Shown here: piece after piece, positions 17,516 to 26,852 of the stretch | Numbering within the stretch: position 1 is the first letter of the stretch | Layout: every line of letters begins with the position of its first letter | Assembly: GCF_000964685.1 (NCBI RefSeq) | Contig: NZ_LANS01000001.1 | Location: 558,001 to 622,000 of the forward strand | Source: Anaplasma phagocytophilum str. Webster | GTDB taxonomy: Bacteria > Pseudomonadota > Alphaproteobacteria > Rickettsiales > Anaplasmataceae | Reading direction: 5' to 3' | Length of the DNA: 64,000 bases | Notes under the pieces: generated by a model | Databases searched by the model: none | The model's input: only the letters and a program-made list of their open reading frames with translations | What the model was told of the DNA's origin: nothing | Made by a program: the position numbers and the translations under genes

Positions 17516-17782
17516 GTGATTGTGATAGCGGAGGCATTGCTTGTATTTACGGTGACGTGGTGGATAGCCTTATTTATTTCCCTGCCTATAAATGTTGAGA
17601 TGAATGAGACTGAAGGTCCCGTAGTGGGATGTGCTAGTAGTGCACCAAAGCGCGCGCATTTGGCAATAAAGGCTCTTATTGTGACGGCTATAGCATCGCT
17701 TATGACGTGTTTGTACTGTTACTTCAAGTATAAGGGATACGTTGATAAGGTATTTGCCGTTCTGTATGACCTTGCTCCATGA
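17516..17782 (+). CDS. DUF1467-like small membrane protein
   Basis: An 88-residue protein with two transmembrane segments (about 3-24 and 52-70). The first is TVTWWIALFISLPINV, followed by a short loop with EGPVVGCASSAP and a basic stretch before helix 2. This WWI.LF..LPI....E.G.VVGC.S.AP pattern is typical of DUF1467, a small alphaproteobacterial inner-membrane family of unknown function. The start codon is GTG 17516 (a second GTG lies at 17522). It stands between the HemY-like gene and atpH with over 70 bp on each side. Confidence 0.7.
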   Translation: MIVIAEALLVFTVTWWIALFISLPINVEMNETEGPVVGCASSAPKRAHLAIKALIVTAIASLMTCLYCYFKYKGYVDKVFAVLYDLAP

Positions 17783-17945
17783 TCTTAGGAACACCCGCGG
17801 ACTTTTATGATGTTTTTGTAGTATATAGCATAATAAATTTTATTAGTGTTAGCGTGTGCACATGGTGCATACATGCCAAATGGAAACTACTTGACTGGAT
17901 ATGAGGTGTGCGTAATAATACGGCTGGTTTTCCTTATTCGTTGTT

Positions 17946-18509
17946 TTGGGCGTTGTGAGGCAGCAAGTGAAAGGGCGCGCTGAGTATGTCTACGCGCGTG
18001 TCTTAGTGGATTTAGTTAAGGATAATTCGGAAGAAGTTTCCGCGGGGATCCGTTCGTTGCTTTGTGCATGTGAGGATCGTGACGTGCGTGCGTTTTTTGT
18101 AGATCCTACTGTGCCATTTGGGGTGAAGGTGGCAGCTTTGCGGGATGTTCAAAAGGCGTGTGCGTTGGATGATACTCTGGTGAGCTTTGTCTGTGTTGTG
18201 GTAGAGGACGGATTGTTTGCTAGTCTCGGTGGTATTTTTGAGAAGTTTTTTGCTCTTCTGAGGCGGAAGCTTGGGAAGTTTAATTTGGAAATAATTTCTG
18301 CCGCTCCTTTGACAGAGAAGGAAGAGAGTAAAATATTGCGTATGTTGCGGGCGCAGTATGGTGATCCTGAGGCCATTATTAGGCGTACGGATCCGGGAAT
18401 TTTGGGTGGCTTTGTTGCTAAGGGTGACACTTTTACGGTGGATGCCTCTTACGTGGGGCAGTTACGTGAGCTAACAAGGATTAGTAAGGAAGCTGTTTTT
18501 AGTATCTAG
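17946..18509 (+). CDS. atpH: ATP synthase F1 subunit delta
   Basis: Peripheral-stalk subunit that ties F1 to the b subunits. The 187 residues fit the delta/OSCP family. The N-terminal helical domain has RAEYVYARVLVDLVKD and later FFVDPTVPFGVKVAALRDV. The C-terminal signature is DPGILGGFVAKGDTFTVDASY, matching the family DPxLIGGxxxxxGDxxxDxSV motif. The frame opens at TTG 17946; GTG 17955 (VRQQVKGRAEYVYARVL) is equally likely. atpA follows after 18 bp, as in atpHA operons of Rickettsiales, where the ATP synthase genes are split into several loci. Confidence 0.94.
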   Translation: MGVVRQQVKGRAEYVYARVLVDLVKDNSEEVSAGIRSLLCACEDRDVRAFFVDPTVPFGVKVAALRDVQKACALDDTLVSFVCVVVEDGLFASLGGIFEKFFALLRRKLGKFNLEIISAAPLTEKEESKILRMLRAQYGDPEAIIRRTDPGILGGFVAKGDTFTVDASYVGQLRELTRISKEAVFSI

Positions 18510-18527
18510 TGATTTATTGGATGAAGC

Positions 18528-20048
18528 ATGAGTGGTGTATCGTCGGGTGAGGTTCTCAAGATTCTTAGAGAGAGAATAGAGAACTTTGGTGGTCCTGTAA
18601 AAGCGGGTAGCGTAGGGGAGGTTCTTTCTGTAAAGGATGGGATTGCTGTAGTCTACGGGTTGCATGGAGCGGGATTTGGAGAGACTGTAGCTTTTGCTTC
18701 TGGTGTGCGCGGTGTGATATCTGGGCTGGAGAGTGATATTGCAAGCGTTGTTATCTTTGGTGAAGACAGAGAAGTAAAGGAAGGGGATTCTGTCGAGTGC
18801 ACTGGTGAGTTGATGAAGGTGCCAGTGGGATTCTCGTTGTTGGGGCGCGTGGTAAGTCCTTTGGGTATGCCTTTGGACGGTGAAGGTGCGATATCGGGAT
18901 GTGATGGTGAGAATCCGGTAGAAGTGAAGGCGCCGGGTATTATGGCTAGACAGCCTGTTAGTGAGCCTTTGCAGACGGGGATAAAAACGATAGATATGCT
19001 TATTCCTATCGGGCGTGGGCAGCGTGAGTTAATTATCGGTGATAGGAAGACGGGAAAAACTGCTATAGCGCTGGATACTATTATAAACCAAAAGCGGTAT
19101 AATGACCGTGCGGCAAGTGAGAAGGATAAGGTATATTGCATATATGTTGCGATAGGGCAGAAGAATTCTTCTATTGCTAGAGTGGTGAGTAAGTTGTGTG
19201 AGGCTGGTGCGGCTGATTATACGATCGTTGTTGCTACTGGTGCGTCAGACTCTGTGCCGTTGCAGTATTTAGCTCCTTATGCTGCTTGTGCTATGGGGGA
19301 GTTTTTCCGTGATAACGGCATGCACTGTTTGATAGTATATGATGATCTTTCTAAGCATGCGGTGGCATACAGGCAGATGTCTCTATTGTTGAGGAGGCCA
19401 CCTGGTCGGGAAGCTTATCCGGGTGATGTGTTTTATATACACTCTAGGCTTTTGGAGAGGGCGGCGAAGCTGTCGGATGCGCTTGGTGGTGGGTCTTTGA
19501 CTGCTCTGCCTATTATAGAGACGCAAGCTGGGGATGTGTCTGCGTATATTCCTACCAACGTTATCTCCATAACTGATGGTCAGATTTTCTTGGAATCAGA
19601 GCTATTTCACAAGGGGTTTAGGCCTGCGATAAATGTAGGATTGTCGGTATCGCGTGTGGGTTCCGCTGCGCAGGTAAAGGCTGTAAAGAAGGTTGCGGGC
19701 TCTATGAAGCTGTCTCTGGCGCAGTACAGGGAGTTGGAGGATTTTGCTAGGTTTGGTTCGGATCTTGATGCAAGCTCTCAGGCTATGCTTGAGAAAGGTA
19801 GGAGGATGATAGAGCTGTTGAAACAGGGGCAGTATTCTCCTTTATCTGTTGAGGAGCAGGTAGCGGTGATGCTTGCGGGGTCTGACAGTTGTATTGATGC
19901 TATTCCTGTAGGTGATATGTGTCGATTTGAGAGGGGTCTGCTGGAGAAATTGCGGATTGACCATGGGGATCTCATGGCTTGCTTGTTGGAGGATGATGTA
20001 CGAAGTAAGCTGTTGGAGGTTATCAGGGGGTTTGCGGTGAGTTTTTGA
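18528..20048 (+). CDS. atpA: ATP synthase F1 subunit alpha
   Basis: Non-catalytic nucleotide-binding alpha subunit of F1, 506 residues. The P-loop is GDRKTGKTA near residues 171-179. The alpha-subunit signature segment is near 340-375: the sequence around [20 protein letters not shown] then [13 protein letters not shown], followed by [20 protein letters not shown] with the arginine finger of the VSRVGS motif. The usual N-terminal EIxxIL and [13 protein letters not shown] barrel sequences are present. A likely start at ATG 18528 is retained because it gives the standard N-terminus. Co-transcribed with atpH; greA follows closely. Confidence 0.98.
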   Translation: MSGVSSGEVLKILRERIENFGGPVKAGSVGEVLSVKDGIAVVYGLHGAGFGETVAFASGVRGVISGLESDIASVVIFGEDREVKEGDSVECTGELMKVPVGFSLLGRVVSPLGMPLDGEGAISGCDGENPVEVKAPGIMARQPVSEPLQTGIKTIDMLIPIGRGQRELIIGDRKTGKTAIALDTIINQKRYNDRAASEKDKVYCIYVAIGQKNSSIARVVSKLCEAGAADYTIVVATGASDSVPLQYLAPYAACAMGEFFRDNGMHCLIVYDDLSKHAVAYRQMSLLLRRPPGREAYPGDVFYIHSRLLERAAKLSDALGGGSLTALPIIETQAGDVSAYIPTNVISITDGQIFLESELFHKGFRPAINVGLSVSRVGSAAQVKAVKKVAGSMKLSLAQYRELEDFARFGSDLDASSQAMLEKGRRMIELLKQGQYSPLSVEEQVAVMLAGSDSCIDAIPVGDMCRFERGLLEKLRIDHGDLMACLLEDDVRSKLLEVIRGFAVSF

Positions 20049-20075
20049 CAGTGAATGTTAGAGATTAGGTACTGT

Positions 20076-20576
20076 ATGAGCGACTATGTGACTACTAGGT
20101 TTCCTATTACGAAGGGGGGCTACCAGAAATTGGAGTCGGAGCTGGAAGCTCTAAAGAGTGAGAGACCGAAGATTATTAAATCTATTTCTGATGCTAGGGA
20201 GTTGGGTGATCTTTCGGAGAATGCTGAGTACCATGCTGCGAGAGAGCGTCAGGGTCTTGTAGAAAGCAAGATAATGGAGCTTGAGTCTAAGAAATCTAGG
20301 GCTGAAGTCATAGAAGTATCAGAATTATCGGGTGATACGGTTATGTTTGGGGCAACTGTTACTGTATCCGTGTATGATGAGCAGAGTGATACTACTAGCG
20401 AGGTTAAGTATCAGATAGTTGGGGAATATGAGGCGGATGTTTCGAAGAATATGATATCAATTAAGTCGCCGTTGGTCCTGGCTCTATTGGGCAAGCGAGA
20501 AGGTGACAGTGTTGAGCTGAAAACGCCGCGTGGAGACTATAAGGTATATCAAATTAACAAAGTTGAGTTCATATAG
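20076..20576 (+). CDS. greA: transcription elongation factor GreA
   Basis: Cleavage factor that rescues backtracked RNA polymerase. I start it at ATG 20076 (MSDYVTTRFPITKGGYQKLE), which gives 166 residues and the normal GreA N-terminus; an in-frame ATG at 20055 would add seven residues. The coiled-coil hairpin with ELEALKSERP, the acidic tip in ISDARELGDLSENAEYHAAR, and the C-terminal FKBP-like domain ending with LGKREGDSVELKTPRGDY are all clear. The tip acids D-x-x-E-N-A-E, which hold the catalytic magnesium, are intact. It is tightly spaced after atpA (28 bp) and 14 bp before ribB. Confidence 0.96.
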   Translation: MSDYVTTRFPITKGGYQKLESELEALKSERPKIIKSISDARELGDLSENAEYHAARERQGLVESKIMELESKKSRAEVIEVSELSGDTVMFGATVTVSVYDEQSDTTSEVKYQIVGEYEADVSKNMISIKSPLVLALLGKREGDSVELKTPRGDYKVYQINKVEFI

Positions 20577-20590
20577 GTATTGGGTTTAGT

Positions 20591-21220
20591 ATGAGTTTTG
20601 AGCCGAGTGCGGCTGTCTTTTCTTCCATTGAAGAAGTTGTTAGGGATGCTGCGGAAGGGAAGGTGTTTGTGCTTCTCGATGACGAGGAGAGGGAGAACGA
20701 GGGTGATTTGGTAGCTTTAGCGGATAGGGTGAGTCCTGAGGCTATCAATATGATGATCAGATATGGAAGTGGGATAGTGTGTCTTGCATTTTCTGAGTAT
20801 CACGCTAAGAAGCTTGGTTTGGGTTTGATGTCTCGTAGGAATGCGAATGATGGTTGTCCTGCCTTTGCTGAATCTATTGATGCTAGGCATGGAATAACTA
20901 CGGGTGTATCTGCGAGTGACAGGGCTGCTACTATATTGAAGGCTGTATCTGATGACAGTAGTGCTGATGATATAGTCACGCCTGGGCATGTCTTTCCTAT
21001 AGTGGCGAATCCTGGTGGTGTTTTGAAGAGGGGTGGTCACACTGAGGCTGGTGTAGACATTGCCAAATTGGCAGGTGCGGCTCATGCCGCTGTTATCTGT
21101 GAGCTTATGAATCCGGATGGTACTATGGCGCGATTGCCTGAAATCATGGAGTTTGCAAGTGCAAATGGGATTAAGGTGACTACGATTAAGAAGCTGAGAG
21201 AATATCTTAGTAGCTCCTGA
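20591..21220 (+). CDS. ribB: 3,4-dihydroxy-2-butanone-4-phosphate synthase
   Basis: Makes the four-carbon riboflavin precursor from ribulose-5-phosphate. The 209 residues are the normal length for a stand-alone RibB. The active-site loop [11 protein letters not shown] lies at about 29-39, with the magnesium-binding glutamates. Next comes [17 protein letters not shown], then [15 protein letters not shown] (the T-G-V-S-A-x-D-R motif) and the C-terminal [13 protein letters not shown] with the metal-binding His. GTP cyclohydrolase II is encoded separately, in two copies, at 33339-34352 and 36921-38024. So riboflavin synthesis, retained in Anaplasmataceae, has two entry enzymes in this window. Confidence 0.96.
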   Translation: MSFEPSAAVFSSIEEVVRDAAEGKVFVLLDDEERENEGDLVALADRVSPEAINMMIRYGSGIVCLAFSEYHAKKLGLGLMSRRNANDGCPAFAESIDARHGITTGVSASDRAATILKAVSDDSSADDIVTPGHVFPIVANPGGVLKRGGHTEAGVDIAKLAGAAHAAVICELMNPDGTMARLPEIMEFASANGIKVTTIKKLREYLSSS

Positions 21221-21227
21221 CGCATGT

Positions 21228-21677
21228 ATGGATATTGTAGCGGAAAATCGGAAGGTTAGGTTTAATTACACTATTCTCAGTGAGTATGATGCTGGTATTG
21301 TGTTGCTAGGTAGTGAGGTGAAGTCATTGCGGCAACACAAGGTTAGTATGGGTGATGCTTATGTGCTAGAAAGTGGTATGGAGTTATGGGTTCATAATCT
21401 ACACATATCTGAATACAATAGGTCGAGTTATAAGAATCATAGCCCGTTGCGTGTGCGCAAGTTGCTGCTGAGAAGGCGTGAGATAAACAAGATTGCTGGT
21501 AGTGTTAAGGCTTCGGGTATTACGGTTGTTCCGAGATTGGTTTACTTCAACGAAAGGGGATTGGCTAAGGTAAGAATAGCGCTGGTAAAGGGCAAGAAGC
21601 TATATGACAAGCGAGAGGCTATTAAAGCTAGGGAGTGGGAGCGGGAGAAAGGCCGTACTATGAAACGCGATATATAG
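21228..21677 (+). CDS. smpB: tmRNA-binding protein SmpB
   Basis: Small basic protein (149 residues) that delivers tmRNA to stalled ribosomes. The family core is present: an N-terminal [20 protein letters not shown], then [20 protein letters not shown], the [16 protein letters not shown] loop, [15 protein letters not shown], and the basic C-terminal tail ending in [14 protein letters not shown], which enters the decoding site. The GSEVKSLR motif is diagnostic. It starts 8 bp after ribB, so ribB-smpB are co-transcribed. No ssrA was recognised nearby. Confidence 0.97.
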   Translation: MDIVAENRKVRFNYTILSEYDAGIVLLGSEVKSLRQHKVSMGDAYVLESGMELWVHNLHISEYNRSSYKNHSPLRVRKLLLRRREINKIAGSVKASGITVVPRLVYFNERGLAKVRIALVKGKKLYDKREAIKAREWEREKGRTMKRDI

Positions 21678-22094
21678 GGTAACGGTCGCTGGGCATGATT
21701 TGGCTCTGCTTTATATGGGTATAGTCTGTATATAAACATTGCTCCGCTGTTCCTAAGCGAGGTCAGCAAGCTTTTTCTAAGTATACATCAGGCGACTAAT
21801 ATAATATGGATATTTGGCTAAGGGCACGCTGTTGCTATGCGCTAGTGTTATGGGTTGCGATCATGTAATCGTGGTGCATCTAGATGTGGTAAATAGTAGA
21901 AAAATCGCTAATCGTTTTACTATCCGGTGAGCCAGGTTATGGGTTCGGTGATTGTGAAGTAATGTCCATAATTTTGGTACTCAGTATTGAGATGTTGCGC
22001 TGGTTACTCAAGATATGTGAGATTGCGCTTTTTCAGCGTCCGTCATTTGATGTCTGGAGTTCTCTGATAAGGCTTACCCAGAAATTTATTGTTA
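21678..22094. other. gene-free stretch between smpB and p44 cassettes
   Basis: About 417 bp with no open frame of interest, no tRNA fold and no p44 homology. I looked for a tmRNA or another small RNA next to smpB and saw no recognisable signature. Confidence 0.5.
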
Positions 22095-22762
22095 GATAGA
22101 GGAAGAGTATTATTAGAGAGAATGAAGTAGATACAGTATATCTACTAGCTAAGGAGTTAGCTTATGATGTTGTTACTGGGCAGACTGATAACCTTGCTGC
22201 TGCTCTTGCCAAGACTTCTGGTAAAGATATTGTTCAGTTTGCTAAGACTCTTAATATTTCTCACTCTAATATCGATGGGAAGGTTTGTAGGAGGGAAAAG
22301 CATGGGAGTCAAGGTTTGACTGGAACCAAAGCAGGTTCGTGTGATAGTCAGCCACAAACGGCGGGTTTCGATTCCATGAAACAAGGTTTGATGGCAGCTT
22401 TAGGCGAACAAGGCGCTGAAAAGTGGCCCAAAATTAACAATGGTGGCCACGCAACAATTTATAGTAGTAGCGCAGGTCCAGGAAATGCGTATGCTAGAGA
22501 TGCATCTACTACGGTAGCTACAGACCTAACAAAGCTCACTACTGAAGAAAAAACCATAGTAGCAGGGTTACTAGCTAGAACTATTGAAGGGGGTGAAGTT
22601 GTTGAGATTAGGGCAGTTTCTTCTACTTCTGTGATGGTTAATGCTTGTTATGATCTTCTTAGTGAAGGTTTAGGTGTTGTACCTTATGCTTGTGTTGGTC
22701 TTAGTGGTAACTTCGTTGGTGTTGTTGATGGAATTCATTACACAAACCATCTTTTACTCTGA
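22095..22762 (+). pseudogene. silent p44 cassette, both ends truncated
   Basis: The first ~40 bp carry the altered AGAGTATTATTAGAGAG form shared with three other cassettes; then the p44 frame is open ([15 protein letters not shown]...). The HV landmarks are KVCRREKHG, GSCDSQ, EKWPKINNG and TTVATDL. This SKAGSCDS...GAEKWPKINNG type is shared with the gene at 39565-40758. The constant block continues to [10 protein letters not shown], then spacer sequence supplies IHYTNHLLL and a stop. There is no start codon ahead of the conserved block. Likely gene-conversion donor. Confidence 0.88.
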
Positions 22763-23105
22763 GTACCCTAGTTAAGGTAAGTTACTAGGCAAAATTAGTG
22801 CTGGAGCACTTACGAAGCCAACTATGATCAGCGATTCCCCGATTCCCAATACTGAGCGGGGCAGTCAGTGGCTTTACACTCTTACCAGTATGAAATTACT
22901 TGCTATCTAGGAATTTTCTCTAAAACTTTACAGAGGTTAGCTGTCTTTCAGTTTCTGGAGATATTATAAGGGTGCACCTATAAAACTCTGGAACATATCA
23001 CCGCAATACGATTCCGATTCGAAAACACTTGAAAGTATTACAACTGCTTATGAAGGTACATCCATGGGAATATTAAGAGTCTAAATAATAAGCCTATTAT
23101 TTAAA
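22740..23105 (+). repeat. p44 spacer repeat, copy 3
   Basis: Third plus-strand spacer, joining the cassettes at 22095 and 23106. It is collinear with copies 1 and 2, and closest to the inverted copy at 4318-4560 through AGTTACTAGGCAAAATTAGTGCTG. It has no coding frame. Confidence 0.8.
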
Positions 23106-23894
23106 CCAAGGGTATAAGGGATAGAAGAAGAGTATTATTAGAGAGGAAGAAGTAGATACAGTATATCTACTAGCTAAGGAGTTAGCTTATGATGTTGTTA
23201 CTGGGCAGACTGATAAGCTTACTGCCGCTCTTGCTAAGACCTCCGGTAAAGATATTGTTCAGTTTGCTAAGGCTGTGGAGATTTCTGCTCCTAAGATTGA
23301 TGGGCAGGTTTGTGTGACGAAGAAGGGGACTAGCGGGAGTAGCTACGCTGAGTATGACCTGGAGACGGATGTGCAAAGTGGTACGAAATTGAAGGTGGCG
23401 CTATGTGGAGGTGCCGGCGCGGGAACGGGCAATGGAGGGGCTTCTGCGCAAGTTCTACATGACTTTGTTTCTAACACGTTGAGTGGTGGTAGTAAGAACT
23501 GGCCTACATCCACGGTAGGTAGTGGAAACAGTACTGGTCCTGTACCGGTGCAAAACGACAATGCCGAAGCCGTAGCTAAAGACCTAACAAAACTCACCAC
23601 CGAAGAAAAAAACATAGTAGCAGGGCTACTAGCTAAGACTATTGAAGGTGGTGAGGTTGTTAAATCAGGGCGGTTTCTTCTACTTCTGTGATGGTTAATG
23701 CTTCTTATGATCTTCTTAGTGAAGGTCTAGGTGTTGTTCCTTATGCTTGTGTTGGTCTTGGTGGTAACTTCGTTGGCGTGGTTGATGGGCATATCACTCC
23801 TAAGCTTGCTTATAGGTTAAAGGCTGAGTTGAGTTATCAGCTCTCTCCTGAAATCTCCGCCTTTGCTGGCAAGCATGCCAGTTACCTATTATAG
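23106..23894 (+). pseudogene. silent p44 cassette with a frameshift
   Basis: The same altered 5' junction is followed by an open p44 frame through an HV core with QVCVTKKG, VALCGG, NWPTS and EAVAKDL. At about 23660 the sequence GTTGTTAAATCAGGGCGG lacks one base relative to the other copies, shifting the frame, so the constant block continues in another phase ([13 protein letters not shown]). A p44 Cys is also replaced (NASYDL for NACYDL). The copy runs further 3' than its neighbours, to PEISAFAG, then KHASYLL and stop at the spacer. No start codon; non-functional as a gene. Confidence 0.88.
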
Positions 23895-23943
23895 ATCGCT
23901 AGGTATACCAAGATCCTATGGTAAGTAATAAATCTCATTATTA

Positions 23944-24585
23944 GACCAAGGGTATTAGAGATAGAGGAAGAGTATTATTAGAGAGAATGAAGTAGATACA
24001 GTATATCTACTAGCTAAGGAGTTAGCTTATGATGTTGTTACTGGGCAGACTGATAACCTTGCCGCTGCTCTTGCCAAGACTTCTGGGAAGGACTTTGTTC
24101 AGTTTGCTAAGGCGGTTGGGGTTTCTCATCCTGATATTGATAACAAGGTTTGTGGGACGAAGCCCCATACAAATAAATATGCACAGTATGCGGGTAAAAC
24201 AAATAACAAGAACAGCACGGATAATGATCTAAAGGTAGCTGTCTGCGGTGCGACAGCAACGTTTGCCGGAAGCAGTGGGCGGAGCACTGCTCACGTTCTG
24301 AAGGACTTTGTAAGAGAGACGCTGAAAGAGGATGGCAATGGGAATTGGCCTACATCTACAGCGGAGACAGATGGAACACCGCAGCCCAAAACTAACGACA
24401 ACGCCAAAGCCGTAGCTGGAGACCTAACAAAGCTCACCACTGAAGAAAAAACCATAGTAGCAGGGCTACTAGCTAAAACTATTGAAGGGGGTGAAGTTGT
24501 TGAAATCAGGTCGGTTTCTTCTACTTCTGTGATGGTTAATGCTTGTTATGATCTTCTTAGTGAAGGTTTAGGCGTTGTTCCTTGA
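23944..24585 (+). pseudogene. silent p44 cassette, both ends truncated
   Basis: It starts at ACCAAGGGTATTAGAGATAG and has the shared altered junction. The p44 frame is then open, without any start codon, from DTVYLLAKE to GLGVVP and a stop created at the 3' break (CCTTGA). The HV landmarks are KVCGTKP, VAVCGA, NWPTS and KAVAGDL, with VLKDFVRETLKEDG before the WP. Its 3' break (GGCGTTGTTCCTT) is at the same point as the breaks at 11467 and 12551. Forty-nine bp of short spacer separate it from the preceding cassette. Confidence 0.85.
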
Positions 24586-24909
24586 CGTTCTGTAAGTCAA
24601 TTGCCTGGCAGTAAATTTTCGGGCTTTTGAGACGAAAACAACTCTTACACCACTCTGAGAGTGCCTTTTATACTCCCACTAAACATGTTTCATGAAATCC
24701 GTGACTTTGTTGCTAAGTATGTAGTGTTACAACAGCACATGTACCGTCCGGTATGCAGCAAGAATCAACACCATCTAGAAAAATCTATATCGTTTATAAA
24801 TCTGTAAAAATCTCATGGCGAATGTGCTCTATGTGTTTGCTAAGCGCATTTTTAGAAGTTGTGCTGTGTTTTAACATGTGTATTTTCGGGGTAGAGGTAC
24901 GGAAAAAAG
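24586..24909. other. gene-free stretch after the cassette array
   Basis: About 324 bp between the last cassette and yraN. No conserved frame or RNA gene was seen; one short open frame (24753-24944) has no family features. Confidence 0.45.
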
Positions 24910-25269
24910 TTAGAATGTGTCCTCCCATGCGTTTTGGATTATAGTAATTCCATGTTTGATTGACAGACGATAGACCTCGAAACTCATTTGGTAATCAGCA
25001 AATTTTGGATGACGAACTAGGAAATATTTAGCAGCTCTCGTGATTGAACGGCGCTGCTTCGCACTTAACGGTATTTCGTTAAAACTATTTCTTATACTTG
25101 TCTTGACCTCTATAAAAAATAGCAGATTTCTCTTTTGTGCTATTATATCCACTTCGCCCACAGGTGTTCTATAACGGTGGTACAAGATCTTCTGTAAACG
25201 TATTTTAAGCAATAACATAACGAGTAACTCCCCAGTGTAGCCTATTAAGTTGCTAGAGAGTTTGAGCAT
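24910..25269 (-). CDS. yraN: YraN/UPF0102 family endonuclease-like protein
   Basis: A 119-residue protein with the UPF0102 restriction-like fold. The N-terminal part has GYTGELLVMLLLKIRLQKIL. The nuclease-like core is RTPVGEVDIIAQKRNLLFFIEVKT, here split by motif: G-E-V-D-I, then F-I-E-V-K, with the D and the E-x-K expected to bind metal. A helix with LSAKQRRSITRAAKYFLVRHP follows. Members are thought to act in DNA processing, but the function is not proven. It is divergent from secF, with 151 bp between that should contain both promoters. Confidence 0.88.
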   Translation of the reverse strand: MLKLSSNLIGYTGELLVMLLLKIRLQKILYHRYRTPVGEVDIIAQKRNLLFFIEVKTSIRNSFNEIPLSAKQRRSITRAAKYFLVRHPKFADYQMSFEVYRLSIKHGITIIQNAWEDTF

Positions 25270-25420
25270 TTATTCTCCTGACAAATTGCATATTCTTCGG
25301 CCATGGTACATGCTGCAGCGCACTATTATATAAGAACGTACTGAGATTTAGGGTATTATTATTTCTTGAACAGGTATACAAAACATCATAGACTCGCGAA
25401 CAAGTTTCATATGGTCACTC

Positions 25421-26338
25421 GTGATTCTGCGCATTATTCCAGATGGAGTTAACTTTAATTTTGTTAAATGGGGCAAAGTTGCTCTTATTATGAGTGTATT
25501 GCTCACGTTGGGGTCGCTTGTATTGATTTATGTCAGGGGCATAAATCTGGGCACTGACTTTGCTGGAGGTGTAGTAGTAGATTTTCAGGTAGCGGATACC
25601 TCAGTGGATGCTGAGCGCATAAAGTGTGTGCTTGCAGGGGCTGGATTAGGAAGCGTTTCAGTGCAAAATTTTGGGGAAGATCCCCAGGAATTTATGGTAG
25701 TCTTCAAAGGAGGGGCCTCTTCCGGAAGCCATGTCGCTGTAGACAAGGTAAAAGGTGCACTAGGAGAGCTTGGTGAGATTAGCTACAAAAAGGTAGATTA
25801 CGTAGGTGCTCAGATTGGGTTAGCTCAGGTAAAAGAGGGAATCATAGCCGTGTTGGGTTCTTTGCTCTGCATGTTTTTCTACCTGTGCTTAAGGTTTAGA
25901 TGGCAGTTTGCAGTGGGGGGAGTTTCAGCTTTGGTGCATGATGTCATTATTACCATGGGTATGGTAAGTGCTACTGGTCTGGAATTTAGTCTGCCTGTTA
26001 TGGCTGCTATTTTAATGGTTATAGGATATTCAGTTAACGACTCTGTGGTCATATACGACAGAGTACGGGAACTCATGGTGCGATCTGAAACTAAAGATAT
26101 GGTGCAGATTGTCAATACAGGAATTAACACGACTTTATCTCGTACTCTTTTGACCTCTGGTACTACAATGCTCGCGGCTCTGCCGCTGATGTTATTATGT
26201 GAGGGTGCAGTACAGGATTTGGGCATCATTGCGTTTTTTGGGGTCGTAGTAGGAACATATTCTTCCATATTCGTGTCCACAATTCCGTTTATAGGAAGTA
26301 TACAAAAAGCGCTAAAGTTGAGTAATCCCGCCTCTTAG
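25421..26338 (+). CDS. secF: protein translocase subunit SecF
   Basis: Inner-membrane partner of SecD that uses the proton gradient to pull exported proteins across after SecYEG. The 305 residues have six expected membrane segments. The N-terminal signature is INLGTDFAGGVVVDFQ near residues 42-57, after the first transmembrane helix. The second half has FRWQFAVGGVSALVHDVIIT and the conserved IGYSVNDSVVIYDRVRE motif (about 204-220), followed by NTTLSRTLLTSGTT. GTG 25421 is the best start because it gives the usual basic N-terminus. SecD is not adjacent, a common split arrangement in Rickettsiales. Confidence 0.96.
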   Translation: MILRIIPDGVNFNFVKWGKVALIMSVLLTLGSLVLIYVRGINLGTDFAGGVVVDFQVADTSVDAERIKCVLAGAGLGSVSVQNFGEDPQEFMVVFKGGASSGSHVAVDKVKGALGELGEISYKKVDYVGAQIGLAQVKEGIIAVLGSLLCMFFYLCLRFRWQFAVGGVSALVHDVIITMGMVSATGLEFSLPVMAAILMVIGYSVNDSVVIYDRVRELMVRSETKDMVQIVNTGINTTLSRTLLTSGTTMLAALPLMLLCEGAVQDLGIIAFFGVVVGTYSSIFVSTIPFIGSIQKALKLSNPAS

Positions 26339-26852
26339 ATAAGTGTATATTCACCCGTAATTGCGGTTTTGTCCCGGCGTTTTTCCTCATGGGTGGTGTT
26401 ATTTTATTGCTATGCACATTGTGTTCTAGTATTCTTCACTGTGCGCTATGGCTTTGGAGATGAAGCTTACTGTTTTAGGAGTTCGCACGGCGGTGATGCT
26501 GTAATAGTATGATATTTCCAGACTCGCAACTACACGTTTGTTTACCACTACGCCCTATGACAAAGTCTCTAACACAGTCTTATGCTTCCCCAGAACTTTT
26601 TACTGAATCATAGTAGACGCTGCATGCGTTGTATATGTCCGTAATTAACAGAAAGAAGAGACTACACACCTCAATCCCGGATCTTCAACAGCAGTACAGT
26701 CCTTCCACTATGTTTGTTTTTTCTTCACTGTCTGATCCTCTTCTTTAGAGAGCAGAGGACTCGCACGTATAAGCTTTTCTCACTCTGGAATGCTTAAGAG
26801 AAGATAGACAAAATCACCATGTCCGCACCATTTCCTACTTTTACTTAAAAGC
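26339..26852. other. gene-free convergent region
   Basis: About 514 bp between the converging stops of secF and the Msp2-like gene. All frames are interrupted, with no RNA gene or p44 homology seen. The terminators of both genes must lie here, but none is clear by eye. Confidence 0.45.

Noticed and set aside
18653-19141. Long minus-strand frame inside atpA
   Set aside because: Antisense shadow of a strongly conserved coding region.
21678-22094. Possible tmRNA next to smpB
   Set aside because: No tRNA-like ends or tag sequence could be recognised.
22740-23105. Spaced p44 repeats as a CRISPR-like or phage array
   Set aside because: Units are hundreds of bases long, diverged, and joined to p44 coding sequence; no short regular repeats or cas genes.
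24753-24944. 63-codon plus-strand frame before yraN
   Set aside because: No recognisable family and it runs into the yraN 3' end on the other strand.
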